Shown here one piece after another: positions 34,853-44,998 of a DNA stretch of 64,000 nt (positions are counted from its first letter, which is position 1; every line of letters starts with the position of its first letter). Made by a program: the position numbers and the translations under genes. The notes beneath the pieces are model-generated. The model made no database searches and was not told where the DNA came from. It saw nothing but the letters and a program-made list of their open reading frames with translations. Source of the stretch: Pseudomonas mandelii (GTDB lineage: Bacteria > Pseudomonadota > Gammaproteobacteria > Pseudomonadales > Pseudomonadaceae); contig NZ_RCZA01000005.1 in assembly GCF_006438925.1 (NCBI RefSeq), forward strand, positions 248,001 to 312,000, in the 5' to 3' direction.

Positions 34853-35101
34853 CTAGGACGTCTCGCGACAATGCAATGTGTTGCTCTCAAGTTCATAGCG
34901 CAGCTCTTCGATCAACGCTGCCACCGCCTCCGGCGTTCTGAGCTTGGTCACGCTCAACCCACTGACCACCAGATCCACCTGACCCGACACAGGATGATAG
35001 AGCTTCACCGTCAGTGAATGATCACCGGTAACACTGCAGTCACAGGCCAACGGCGAAAAGCTCCGCTCCAGTTGCATACGCAATTGCGCCACATAAATCA
35101 T
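34853..35101 (-). CDS. DUF1652 domain protein
   Basis: 82 residues. The pattern of a short N-terminal helix, FSPLACDCSVTGDHSLTVK, PVSGQVDLVVSGLSV and IEELRYELES matches the DUF1652 family, small proteins almost confined to Pseudomonas with no known function. An in-frame ATG eight codons in is an alternative start. It is followed by the lipoprotein gene on the same strand, with an AT-rich promoter-like stretch between them. Confidence 0.75.
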   Translation of the reverse strand: MIYVAQLRMQLERSFSPLACDCSVTGDHSLTVKLYHPVSGQVDLVVSGLSVTKLRTPEAVAALIEELRYELESNTLHCRETS

Positions 35102-35230
35102 CCCGCGGTTCCTGTCGCTGTTTTGAAAGGGACGCGATACCCGAAGACCTGTATCGCACCCTTACAGCCTAAGAACTGCCGCACTCGGTCAGAACATGAA
35201 TTTGCACCCCTTCGAGTAGTGCATTTGCAC

Positions 35231-36727
35231 CTAACGCTGGGCCTTGGGCCGCCACTCGCTGGAGAACAAACCGCGCTCGCGAGCCCAGACAATCGCCTCG
35301 CTACGACTGTGAACGTCGAGCTTGGAATACACCGTCGAGACATGGTTGCGCACCGTGTTCGGCGCGAGTTTGAGCCGCGCGGCGATTTCCTTGTCGGCCA
35401 GGCCTTCGCAAATCAGGCCGAGCACATCGCGCTCGCGGGCAGTCAGGTCGGTGAAAGACACACTAGGCAACTGCGGCGAGTTGACGTTTTTCACGTTAGC
35501 GAGTTTCTCGATGAGCGTGCGGCTGAACCAGGAGGCGTCCTTCATGACCTCTTCGATCGCCGACACTAGCTCCAGCTCTGTGCGTTTACGCTCGGTGATG
35601 TCCATAAACACCAGCAGGTAGCAGGGACTGTCCTGAATGTTCACGGTGTCGGCCGAGACCGCGCAATCGATCAGCCCGGCGCCTTTCTTGCGGAGGCTGA
35701 CATCAATGCGATCCAGGCTTCCCATTTTCTCCAGCGTCGCAAACAGCCGTGTACGTGCGCCCTTGTCATGGATGAAGTCGATCTCTGCAATGGTCTTGCC
35801 AAGCACTTCTTCACTGGCATACGCGAGCGTATCGAGGAAGGCTTCATTGACGTCCATCACCACCTGATCGCCGGCGTTGCACACCAGGATCGGCACCGGG
35901 GTCAGTCGAAAAGCCTTGGCAAAACGTTCCTCGCTCTGGCGCAGTGCGACTTCGGCCTTATGCCGAGGCTCGATGTCGACGAAGGAAAACAGCATGCAGG
36001 CTTCGTCGTTCAGCTCAAGGGGCTGGCCGGCGACGATCACCTGTTTGCTGCCACCTTCGGGTAACTGCAGCTGCGCCTGCATTTGTGGAATGGTCGCCCC
36101 TTCGCGCAACCGCTGCTTGGCCAGGTCTTTGTTTTCGGCGCCCTCCAGCACGTCCAGTTCATAAGTCGAATGGCCGATCACCTGATCACGGGCATAGCCA
36201 GTCATCTCCAGGAAGCCCGGATTGACTTTGATGTAGCGCAAATCGCTTAGGCGACAGATCACCGCCGGGGCTGGGTTGGCATTGAAGGTTTTTTCAAAAC
36301 GCTGTTCGGCGCTGGCCCACTCCGTGACATCGTTCATGATCAGCACCAGCGACTCCGGCTCGCCAGCGCTGTCGGCCAACACCATGCTGCGCACGCTGTG
36401 AACCCAGGTGCGCTCTTCGTCGTCCGCCGGGGTCACCTCAACCAACACATCACTGAAGGACTCGCCTCGAGCGACGCGGCTGATCGGATAATTGTCGACC
36501 TGAACCGGATGATTATTGCGATAACGCAAGGCGAAGCGCTTGGCGTACTCCCTGGCATTCGCCCCCAGTTCGCTGAGTTGCCCGACGCCGTGCATGGCCA
36601 ACGCGGCGTCATTGGCCCAGAGAAGGGTCTGGTCGAGCTCCAGCAGAATCACCCCATCGGACAGGCCGGCGATGATCTGCTGCAACTGACGGCGATTGGT
36701 TTCGGTGGTCAGGACGTCCTGGCTCAT
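35231..36727 (-). CDS. PAS-domain LuxR-type transcriptional regulator
   Basis: 498 residues from ATG 36727 (GGAGAG upstream). Three PAS domains can be traced: about 20-140, 150-270 (NPGFLEMTGYARDQVIG) and 275-400 (NEAFLDTLAYASEEVLG). A C-terminal LuxR/FixJ helix-turn-helix, LTARERDVLGLICEGLADKEIAARLKLAPNTVRNHVSTV, ends the protein. There is no membrane segment, so it is a soluble sensor of a small molecule, redox state or light. No DNA-binding target is obvious from neighbours; a solo REP lies upstream. Confidence 0.9.
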   Translation of the reverse strand: MSQDVLTTETNRRQLQQIIAGLSDGVILLELDQTLLWANDAALAMHGVGQLSELGANAREYAKRFALRYRNNHPVQVDNYPISRVARGESFSDVLVEVTPADDEERTWVHSVRSMVLADSAGEPESLVLIMNDVTEWASAEQRFEKTFNANPAPAVICRLSDLRYIKVNPGFLEMTGYARDQVIGHSTYELDVLEGAENKDLAKQRLREGATIPQMQAQLQLPEGGSKQVIVAGQPLELNDEACMLFSFVDIEPRHKAEVALRQSEERFAKAFRLTPVPILVCNAGDQVVMDVNEAFLDTLAYASEEVLGKTIAEIDFIHDKGARTRLFATLEKMGSLDRIDVSLRKKGAGLIDCAVSADTVNIQDSPCYLLVFMDITERKRTELELVSAIEEVMKDASWFSRTLIEKLANVKNVNSPQLPSVSFTDLTARERDVLGLICEGLADKEIAARLKLAPNTVRNHVSTVYSKLDVHSRSEAIVWARERGLFSSEWRPKAQR

Positions 36728-36824
36728 TGGCTCTCCACGCGTACGGCGGTGCATTCATGCGCCGCCCTGTGAAGATTACGACCGCGTGCATTCATGATCG
36801 TGCAGATATGCCGGGGAACACGGG

Positions 36825-36868
36825 TGTAGGAGCTGCCGCAGGTTCGGGCCGCGTTCGGACGATCTTTT
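36825..36868. repeat. Solo REP of the GTAGGAGCTGCCG class
   Basis: GTAGGAGCTGCCGCAGGTTC runs on to GATCTTTT but without the second, inverted copy. It lies about 100 bases before the REP-associated transposase gene. Confidence 0.7.
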
Positions 36869-36963
36869 CGGCGTACTCGAAATATTACGAAAATGCTTTG
36901 GCCAACAACAGAAGCACCATCAGCTAACGTTCGTTTGCCAACAAATTTCAAGGAGGGCAAGGA

Positions 36964-37422
36964 ATGCCTGTCGCTGCAAATGGATGTCGTCTTCGTAAAG
37001 CTCGATTTTCGGAATCTGGTCGTATTTATCTGCTGACTGCTGTCGCTCATCAGCGAGAGTCGGTGTTTGCAGATTGGCGGTTGGGACGGCTGGTGGTTGA
37101 TCAGTTGCGTTGTGCCGATGAAACCTCGGCCATCACGTCATTGGCCTGGGTGGTGATGCCAGACCATCTGCATTGGTTGTTGGAACTGCACAACGGTACT
37201 TTGGCCGAGCTGATGTGCCGTATTAAATCCAGAAGCAGCCGTTCGATCAATATTGCGCGGCAGAAGCAGGGCCGATTATGGCAACGGGGGTATTACGACC
37301 GGGCATTACGTCGTGATGAAGACTTGAAGGATGCCGCACGTTACATCGTCATGAATCCGTTGCGTGCGGGGTTGGTGAAACGGGTGGGGGATTATCCGTT
37401 GTGGGATGCCATTTGGCTTTGA
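36964..37422 (+). CDS. REP-associated tyrosine transposase (RAYT)
   Basis: 152 residues of the Y1/IS200-like family. The HUH metal-binding motif is PDHLHWLLEL, and the catalytic Tyr is in GYYDRALRRDED, followed by the usual YIVMNPLRAGLV. Such enzymes nick and join single-stranded DNA and are thought to spread REP palindromes. It is flanked by a solo REP upstream and a REP pair directly downstream, the classic REPtron layout, and both belong to the same GTAGGAGCTGCCG class. It looks intact. Confidence 0.92.
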   Translation: MPVAANGCRLRKARFSESGRIYLLTAVAHQRESVFADWRLGRLVVDQLRCADETSAITSLAWVVMPDHLHWLLELHNGTLAELMCRIKSRSSRSINIARQKQGRLWQRGYYDRALRRDEDLKDAARYIVMNPLRAGLVKRVGDYPLWDAIWL

Positions 37423-37432
37423 AAGATCAAGA

Positions 37433-37539
37433 TCAAAAGATCGCAGCCTTCGGCAGCTCCTACAGAGGTTGCGTACACCTGCAAACTCCACGGATGTACG
37501 CGATCAATGTAGGAGCTGCCGCAGGCTGCGATCTTTTGA
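37433..37539. repeat. REP pair downstream of the RAYT gene
   Basis: Arms 37433-37463 and 37509-37539 are 31-base complements with one mismatch. The right arm ends exactly at the base before the sigma-factor stop codon. This is the same class as 20951-21029. Confidence 0.88.
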
Positions 37540-38433
37540 CTATTGCACTTGCAACGATGCATCCAACCCCGCCAACTTCTCCGGGTTACGCATGATGAAA
37601 ATCCGGCTCACCCGCCCCGCGTCATCAAAACCAAACGTCATCGACGCAGTGATGATCCCGTCCGCCTTGATAATCACGCCTTGTGCCCCATTGATTTCGC
37701 TGGGCAACCATTCGCACGTCTGCCAATAGACGTGCAACGACTGGCCAATGAAATCCAGCACGCTGGAAATGCCCGACAAGGTCTCACGAATGGCCGAGGC
37801 CTTGCCGCCACTGTCGGCGCAGAGTTCGACGTCTTCGCTCAGCATCGCGGTCAAGGAAGCGGTCGAGCCGCTGGCGATGGCGCTATGGAAAGCGCTGAGC
37901 AATTGGTCCTGACGCGCCGGTTTCGGCTGAAAGCGCGTTTGTCCGTTGCCCAGGCTGGCTTTGGCCCGGGACACCAGTTTGCGGCACGCCGCCTCTTGAA
38001 CGCCGACCGTATCCGCGACCTGCGCGTAATCCATGTCGAAAATTTCGTAGAGCAGGTAGGCGGCGCGTTCCTTGGGGGTTAACCGCTCCAGCAGCAACAG
38101 GAACGCGGTGGACAGCGATGAGGCCAGTTCATGCCTGTGTTCGGGTGAATCCTGATGGGTGGTGTGAATCGGTTCCGGCAGCCAGGTGCCGATGTAATCA
38201 ACCCGCGACTTGTGAGCCGAGCGCAGCAAATCGATGCAGTGCCGGGTGCACGCCGTGGTCAGCCAGGCGGCCGGCGTGGCAATGGCGGCGCGGTCAGCCT
38301 CCAGCCATTTGATGAACAGCTCTTGCACGACATCCTCGGCTTCGGCGCGGGAGCCGAGGATGCGATACGCCAGACCAAGCAAAAAGGGCCGGCACTGCTC
38401 GAACACAGCGGCGGCGTTTTCAGCGGAGTTCAT
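37540..38433 (-). CDS. SigJ-type RNA polymerase sigma factor
   Basis: 297 residues from ATG 38433. Sigma-70 region 2 is LAYRILGSRAEAEDVVQELFIKWL; region 4 is LTPKERAAYLLYEIFDMDYAQVADTVGVQEAACRKLVSRA. After residue ~180 follows a SnoaL-like domain (fold of NTF2 type), typical of the ECF41/SigJ group, where the extra C-terminal part controls activity. Members are usually encoded with a carboxymuconolactone-decarboxylase-like protein, as here: that gene ends three bases upstream. The -35/-10 promoter it recognises is not identified. Confidence 0.9.
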   Translation of the reverse strand: MNSAENAAAVFEQCRPFLLGLAYRILGSRAEAEDVVQELFIKWLEADRAAIATPAAWLTTACTRHCIDLLRSAHKSRVDYIGTWLPEPIHTTHQDSPEHRHELASSLSTAFLLLLERLTPKERAAYLLYEIFDMDYAQVADTVGVQEAACRKLVSRAKASLGNGQTRFQPKPARQDQLLSAFHSAIASGSTASLTAMLSEDVELCADSGGKASAIRETLSGISSVLDFIGQSLHVYWQTCEWLPSEINGAQGVIIKADGIITASMTFGFDDAGRVSRIFIMRNPEKLAGLDASLQVQ

Positions 38434-38436
38434 CAA

Positions 38437-38871
38437 TCAGTGCCTCGACACCTGCAAACGGTTCCACAGGTTGATCATGCCGATCTCGGCCGTCAAGGCA
38501 CCGATTTGCGCGTCATTGAAGTGCTCGCGCAAGTCACCGCGCAGGCTGGCGTAATCGGTCTGTTCATCGAGTACTGTCAGGGCTTCGGTCCAGGCCAGGG
38601 CGGCGCGTTCGCAGGCGCTGAAATCGCTGACGTGGCGCCAGACAATCAGGCGGTCCAGCCGCTCGTTGGTTTCATTGGCTTCACGGGCCTCGCGGGTGTG
38701 CATCTTCACGCAGAAACCGCATTGGTTGATCTGTGAGGCGCGCAAGTGGATCAAATGCTTCAGGCTTGCAGGCAGGTCGTGATGGTCGAGGGTGACATGC
38801 ACCTGGGTCAGGCTTTCGAAGACGTGAGGAATGGATTGCAGCAGGTTGATCGGTTGGGTGTTGGACGACAT
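38437..38871 (-). CDS. Carboxymuconolactone decarboxylase family (AhpD-like) protein
   Basis: 144 residues. The redox motif is INQCGFCVKMHTREAR (CxxC followed by H), as in AhpD-type peroxidase partners, with PASLKHLIHLRASQ before it. It probably acts as a thiol peroxidase or disulfide reductase in oxidative or electrophile stress. Three bases separate its stop from the sigma-factor start. The pairing with an ECF41-type sigma factor is a known arrangement, where the sigma factor controls this gene. Confidence 0.9.
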   Translation of the reverse strand: MSSNTQPINLLQSIPHVFESLTQVHVTLDHHDLPASLKHLIHLRASQINQCGFCVKMHTREAREANETNERLDRLIVWRHVSDFSACERAALAWTEALTVLDEQTDYASLRGDLREHFNDAQIGALTAEIGMINLWNRLQVSRH

Positions 38872-39042
38872 CGTGTGGCTCCACTGTTTGGGGGATTCAA
38901 CAAAATGACGATCCAGCGTTATGGTTTGTGACGCGCCGACAAAGGCTTTGATCTTTTGGTCGTATCACCATCTCGCGGCGGCTGCCCTAAGCTCAAGTCG
39001 AAGAGTGATTTATGCTGTCCCTTACCTGCCAGGAGAGTTGCC

Positions 39043-39477
39043 ATGATGCTGGATACGCTGCATTTCACGCCTTGGTCCGCGTTGGCAGGCGGTGCGTTGA
39101 TCGGCTTGGCGGCGAGCGTGATGGTCGTGGCCAATGGACGGGTCGCCGGGATTAGCGGATTACTCGGCAGTCTGCTAGCGCCAGGTGATTCGGGGCGAGG
39201 CGAAAAAGCCTTATTCATACTCGGACTGCTGGCGGCCCCCCTGTTGTGGGCGCTGTTTCAGGTGTGGCCGACCATTGAATTCAAGACCGGTACCGTGGGG
39301 CTGATCATCGCCGGATTGTGTGTCGGGATCGGCACCCGTTATGGCTCTGGTTGCACCAGTGGCCACGGAGTGTGCGGTATTTCGCGGCTTTCACCACGCT
39401 CCATCGTCGCGACGTTGAGCTTCATGTTCGCAGGCTTTGCGACCGTGTTTGTCCTGCGCCATCTGTTGGGGGTTTGA
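39043..39477 (+). CDS. YeeE/YedE (TsuA-like) transporter, first half
   Basis: 144 residues from ATG 39043 (AGGAG upstream). Four membrane segments. [24 protein letters not shown] contains the cysteine motif that lines the path of thiosulfate in TsuA. It is the first half of the classic YeeE fold; the second half is the next gene, two bases on. In other bacteria both halves are one polypeptide. Probably imports thiosulfate or a related sulfur compound. Confidence 0.87.
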   Translation: MMLDTLHFTPWSALAGGALIGLAASVMVVANGRVAGISGLLGSLLAPGDSGRGEKALFILGLLAAPLLWALFQVWPTIEFKTGTVGLIIAGLCVGIGTRYGSGCTSGHGVCGISRLSPRSIVATLSFMFAGFATVFVLRHLLGV

Positions 39478-39479
39478 AC

Positions 39480-39893
39480 ATGAAAAAACTCACGGCTTTC
39501 CTTGCCGGCCTGTTGTTCGGCATCGGCCTGCTGTTGGCTGGCATGGCCAACCCGGCCAAAGTGCTGGGGTTTCTCGATATAACCGGTGTGTGGGATCCCT
39601 CCCTGGCACTGGTGATGATCGGGGCGATTGCCGTGGCCTGGGTGCCGTTTCACTGGGCCATGAAACAATCCACGTCGTTGCTGGGGGCGCCGATGCAGTT
39701 GCCGGTCAGTCGTGAACTGGATCGACGCTTGATCGGTGGCAGCCTGCTGTTCGGGGTCGGTTGGGGCATTGCGGGCATCTGCCCCGGGCCGGCGCTGGTG
39801 CTGTTGCCGACGGGGCATTGGCAGGCGTGGGTGTTTGCGATCGCGATGCTGGCGGGGATGTTGATATTCAGCAGGTTGCAAGCGCGTCGTTAA
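39480..39893 (+). CDS. YeeE/YedE (DUF6691) transporter, second half
   Basis: 137 residues from ATG 39480. MKKLTAFLAGLLFGIGLLLA at the start, MANPAKVLGFLDITGVWDPSLA, and GWGIAGICPGPALV with the second conserved Cys at the TsuA position. The start lies two bases after the previous stop, so translation is coupled and the two products probably assemble as one transporter. A strong terminator follows. Confidence 0.87.
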   Translation: MKKLTAFLAGLLFGIGLLLAGMANPAKVLGFLDITGVWDPSLALVMIGAIAVAWVPFHWAMKQSTSLLGAPMQLPVSRELDRRLIGGSLLFGVGWGIAGICPGPALVLLPTGHWQAWVFAIAMLAGMLIFSRLQARR

Positions 39894-39920
39894 GTCGCCT
39901 CGCCAAGTCAATGTCTAGAG

Positions 39921-39967
39921 ATCGTAGCTTTCGGCCGCGCAGTCATTGCCGAAGGCTACGATTTTTT
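39921..39967 (+). terminator. Terminator of the YeeE/YedE pair
   Basis: ATCGTAGCTTTCGGC and GCCGAAGGCTACGAT pair over 15 bases with one G-U, followed by a run of six T. Confidence 0.85.
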
Positions 39968-39972
39968 GCGTT

Positions 39973-41256
39973 TCAGGCTGCCAACTCTCCACTGGCAATC
40001 GCCGCCGAAGCCGCCAGCATCGCCCGCAACAACACCGCACACCCGGCTGCCAGATCATCCGGCGCGGCGTTTTCGATTTCGTTGTGGCTGATGCCGCCTT
40101 CGCACGGTACGAAGATCATCCCGGCCGGGCCAAGTTCGGCGAGGAAGATTGCGTCGTGCCCTGCTCCGCTGACGATGTCCATGTGCGACAGGCCCAAGCC
40201 TTGGGCCGCGCCGCGTACCGCTTCGACGCAACCTTTGTCGAAGTACAGCGGCGGGAAGTCCGCAGTGGGTGTCAGTTCGAAGGTCAGGCCGTGTTCCTCG
40301 CAGGTGGTTTCGATGACTTCGCGGACTTCGGCAATCATTGAGTCCAGCCGTGCCGGTTCCAGATGACGGAAGTCCAGGGTCATGCGCACTTCGCCGGGGA
40401 TGACGTTGCGTGAGCCGGGATAGGCTTGCAGGCAGCCGACGGTGCCGCAGGCGTGGGGTTGATGACTGAGGGCAGCGCGGTTGACCGCACCGACGATCAC
40501 CGAGGCGCCGACCAGGGCGTCCTTGCGCAGGTGCATCGGCGTCGGGCCGGCGTGGGCTTCGACGCCGCGCAGTTTCAAGTCGAACCATTTCTGTCCGAGA
40601 GCGCCCATCACCACACCGATGGTTTTGCGTTCGTCTTCGAGGATCGGGCCTTGCTCGATATGGGCCTCGAAATAGGCGCCAACGGCGTGACCACTGACCT
40701 TGCGCTCGCCAGCATAGCCAATGGCGTTCAAGGCTTCACCAACGGTGACGCCCTCGGCATCGACCTTGGCCAGGGTTTCTTCGAGGGTGAATTTTTCTGC
40801 GAATACACCGGAGCCCATCATGCAGGGGGCGAAGCGTGAACCTTCCTCGTTGGTCCAGACGACAACTTCCAGCGGCGCTTCGGTTTCCACGCCCAGGTCA
40901 TTGAGGGTGCGCAGCACTTCGACGCCGGCCAGTACGCCGAAGCAGCCGTCGAACTTGCCGCCGGTGGGTTGGGTGTCGATGTGGCTGCCGGTCATCACCG
41001 GTGGCAGGTTGGGGTTGCGGCCGGGGCGGCGGGCGAAGATGTTGCCGACGGCATCGATGCTGACGGTGCAACCGGCCTCCTCACACCAGTTGACGAAAAT
41101 GTCCCGGGCCTGGCGGTCGAGATCGGTCAGGGCCAGGCGACAGACGCCGCCCTTGACCGTGGCGCCGAGCTTGGCCAGGTCCATGAGCGACTGCCACAAG
41201 CGGTCGCGATTGATGTGCTGATGGTTGGACTGCAGAACGTCTACGGCAGCGTTCAT
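39973..41256 (-). CDS. M20 amidohydrolase, probable N-carbamoyl-beta-alanine hydrolase
   Basis: 427 residues from ATG 41256 (GAGGAG upstream). Zn-binding motifs of the M20/ArgE peptidase family are clear: GSHIDTQPTGGKFDGCFGV, WTNEEGSRF with the catalytic Glu, and EAHIEQGP. The family includes allantoate, N-carbamoyl-amino-acid and beta-ureidopropionase enzymes. Its neighbours (NCS1 transporter, dihydropyrimidinase, PreT/PreA) make N-carbamoyl-beta-alanine to beta-alanine the likely step. It follows the transporter gene in the same transcript; a chimeric REP lies between. Confidence 0.9.
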   Translation of the reverse strand: MNAAVDVLQSNHQHINRDRLWQSLMDLAKLGATVKGGVCRLALTDLDRQARDIFVNWCEEAGCTVSIDAVGNIFARRPGRNPNLPPVMTGSHIDTQPTGGKFDGCFGVLAGVEVLRTLNDLGVETEAPLEVVVWTNEEGSRFAPCMMGSGVFAEKFTLEETLAKVDAEGVTVGEALNAIGYAGERKVSGHAVGAYFEAHIEQGPILEDERKTIGVVMGALGQKWFDLKLRGVEAHAGPTPMHLRKDALVGASVIVGAVNRAALSHQPHACGTVGCLQAYPGSRNVIPGEVRMTLDFRHLEPARLDSMIAEVREVIETTCEEHGLTFELTPTADFPPLYFDKGCVEAVRGAAQGLGLSHMDIVSGAGHDAIFLAELGPAGMIFVPCEGGISHNEIENAAPDDLAAGCAVLLRAMLAASAAIASGELAA

Positions 41257-41318
41257 GATGATCTCCTCAGGCAGTTGTTGTAGGTTTCTTCAGGCATTTC
41301 TTGGGTGTCTTGGCGGCC

Positions 41319-41407
41319 GTCTTCGTCGGAACGCCGCCCGGAGCCGGCTCGCTCCCACATTTGGAATGCATTACCCCAGTGGGAGCGAGCCTGCTCGCGA
41401 TGAGGCC
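41319..41407. repeat. Chimeric REP pair
   Basis: Left arm of the cttcgtcggaacgccgccc class, right arm gtgggagcgagcctgctcgc of the other class: the mirror image of the pair at 15256-15338. Both share the loop with tttggaatgcatt. It lies inside the transporter-hydrolase transcript. Confidence 0.8.
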
Positions 41408-41412
41408 ATCCC

Positions 41413-42897
41413 TCACACTGGAGATTTCGCAACAGACGGGCTGGGGCGCATCGAGCACAACCCGTAATAAATCAGCCCGCCCAGTGCCGAGCCGGTGAAC
41501 CAGCCATAGCTGTAGAACCAACTGAACGCATCGCTGCCGAGCGACAGCAGCGTCAGCATCACCGGCACACCAAATGCGATAAACCCAAACCAGTTCCACG
41601 CCGGGTAAACGTCGTCACGGTAAAGACCCGCCAGGTCCAGTTGCTGTTTCTTGATCAGGAAATAGTCCACCACCATGATCCCGGCGATCGGGCCCAACAG
41701 GCTCGAATAGCCCAGCAACCAGTTGGAATACACCGTCTCCAGGCTTAAATCCGAGACGATCAAACCGAGCTTCTTCAACAGCTCATGGGCCATCAGCGCC
41801 AAGCCGACCAGGCCGGTGAGCATCACCGCTGTGGTGCGGTTGATGTACTTGGGGGCGACGTTCTGGAAGTCGTTGGTCGGCGAAACGATATTGGCCGCGG
41901 TGTTGGTAGACAGCGTGGCGATGATGATCAGCGCCATGGCCAGTGCAACCCAGACCGGACTCTGGATATGGCCAATCAGGGTGACCGGATCGGAGACGGT
42001 GACGCCCACCAGTTTTACCGAGGCGGCCGTCATCACTACGCCAAGGGAAGCGAACAGGAACATGGTCAGGGGCAAGCCGATAATCTGCCCGACGATCTGA
42101 TCCTTCTGGCTTTTCGCATAGCGGCTGAAATCCGGAATGTTCAGGGACAAGGTGGCCCAGAACCCGACCATGGCGGTCAGCCCGGCGGCAAAGTAACTGA
42201 CCACGCTCGCGCCTTCCGGACGTTTGGCCGGGATCGCCAGCAACTCGGTCATCGACACGTTCGGCATCGCCCATGCCAACAGGCCCACACCCACCAATAT
42301 CAACAACGGCGCCGAGAGGGTTTCCAGCCATTTGATCGAGTCCGCACCGCGAATCACCACCCACAGGTTCAAGGCCCAGAACACCATGAACCCGATCACT
42401 TCACCGGTACCGCCGAGGGATTTCCAACCGTCGAACACCGAGCCCAGAAACAGGTGAATGGCCAGTCCGCCGAACATCGTCTGAATGCCGAACCAGCCAC
42501 ACGCCACCAGCGCCCGGATCAGGCACGGAATGTTGGAGCCGAGGATGCCGAAGGACGAACGCAACAACACCGGAAACGGAATGCCGTACTTGGTGCCGGG
42601 AAAGGCGTTCAGGGTCAACGGGATCAGTACGATGATGTTGGCGAACAGAATCGCCAGTAGCGCTTCGCCGACGCTCAGGCCGAAATAAGCGGTGAGCACG
42701 CCGCCGAGGGTGTAGGTCGGCACGCAGATCGCCATGCCGACCCACAAGGCGGTGATGTGCCATTTGTTCCAGGTTCGTTCGTGCACCTTGGTCGGTGCCA
42801 TGTCGTGGTTGTAACGGGGGCTGTCGAGGACGTCACTGCCGGCTTCGAGCTCAAACAAGCCGTCGCGCTCGGTCACTTGCGATCTGATCTGTTGCAT
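41413..42897 (-). CDS. NCS1 family nucleobase:cation symporter
   Basis: 494 residues from ATG 42897 (GGAG upstream). After a short polar N-terminus the sequence has about twelve membrane segments, with WNKWHITALWVGMAICVPTY and FGILGSNIPCLIRALVACGWFGIQ typical of Mhp1/uracil-type NCS1 proteins. Imports uracil, hydantoin, allantoin or thiamine precursors; the surrounding genes favour uracil or thymine. It begins a leftward transcript that continues into the amidohydrolase, divergent from the dihydropyrimidinase gene. Confidence 0.9.
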   Translation of the reverse strand: MQQIRSQVTERDGLFELEAGSDVLDSPRYNHDMAPTKVHERTWNKWHITALWVGMAICVPTYTLGGVLTAYFGLSVGEALLAILFANIIVLIPLTLNAFPGTKYGIPFPVLLRSSFGILGSNIPCLIRALVACGWFGIQTMFGGLAIHLFLGSVFDGWKSLGGTGEVIGFMVFWALNLWVVIRGADSIKWLETLSAPLLILVGVGLLAWAMPNVSMTELLAIPAKRPEGASVVSYFAAGLTAMVGFWATLSLNIPDFSRYAKSQKDQIVGQIIGLPLTMFLFASLGVVMTAASVKLVGVTVSDPVTLIGHIQSPVWVALAMALIIIATLSTNTAANIVSPTNDFQNVAPKYINRTTAVMLTGLVGLALMAHELLKKLGLIVSDLSLETVYSNWLLGYSSLLGPIAGIMVVDYFLIKKQQLDLAGLYRDDVYPAWNWFGFIAFGVPVMLTLLSLGSDAFSWFYSYGWFTGSALGGLIYYGLCSMRPSPSVAKSPV

Positions 42898-44891
<1,994 letters not shown>

Positions 44892-44998
44892 AAGCGGCCT
44901 TCGGCCTATCGCGAGCAGGCTCGCGAAGAGGCCGGCAGCGACAACACAAAACCAATGCCCATCAGAGGCAGTACCTCAATAACCGTGAGGCCAACACC

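Noticed and set aside
37540..38871. Mobile element carrying the sigma factor beside the RAYT transposase
   Set aside because: RAYT proteins act on REPs and are not known to carry cargo; no terminal repeats enclose the sigma-factor genes.
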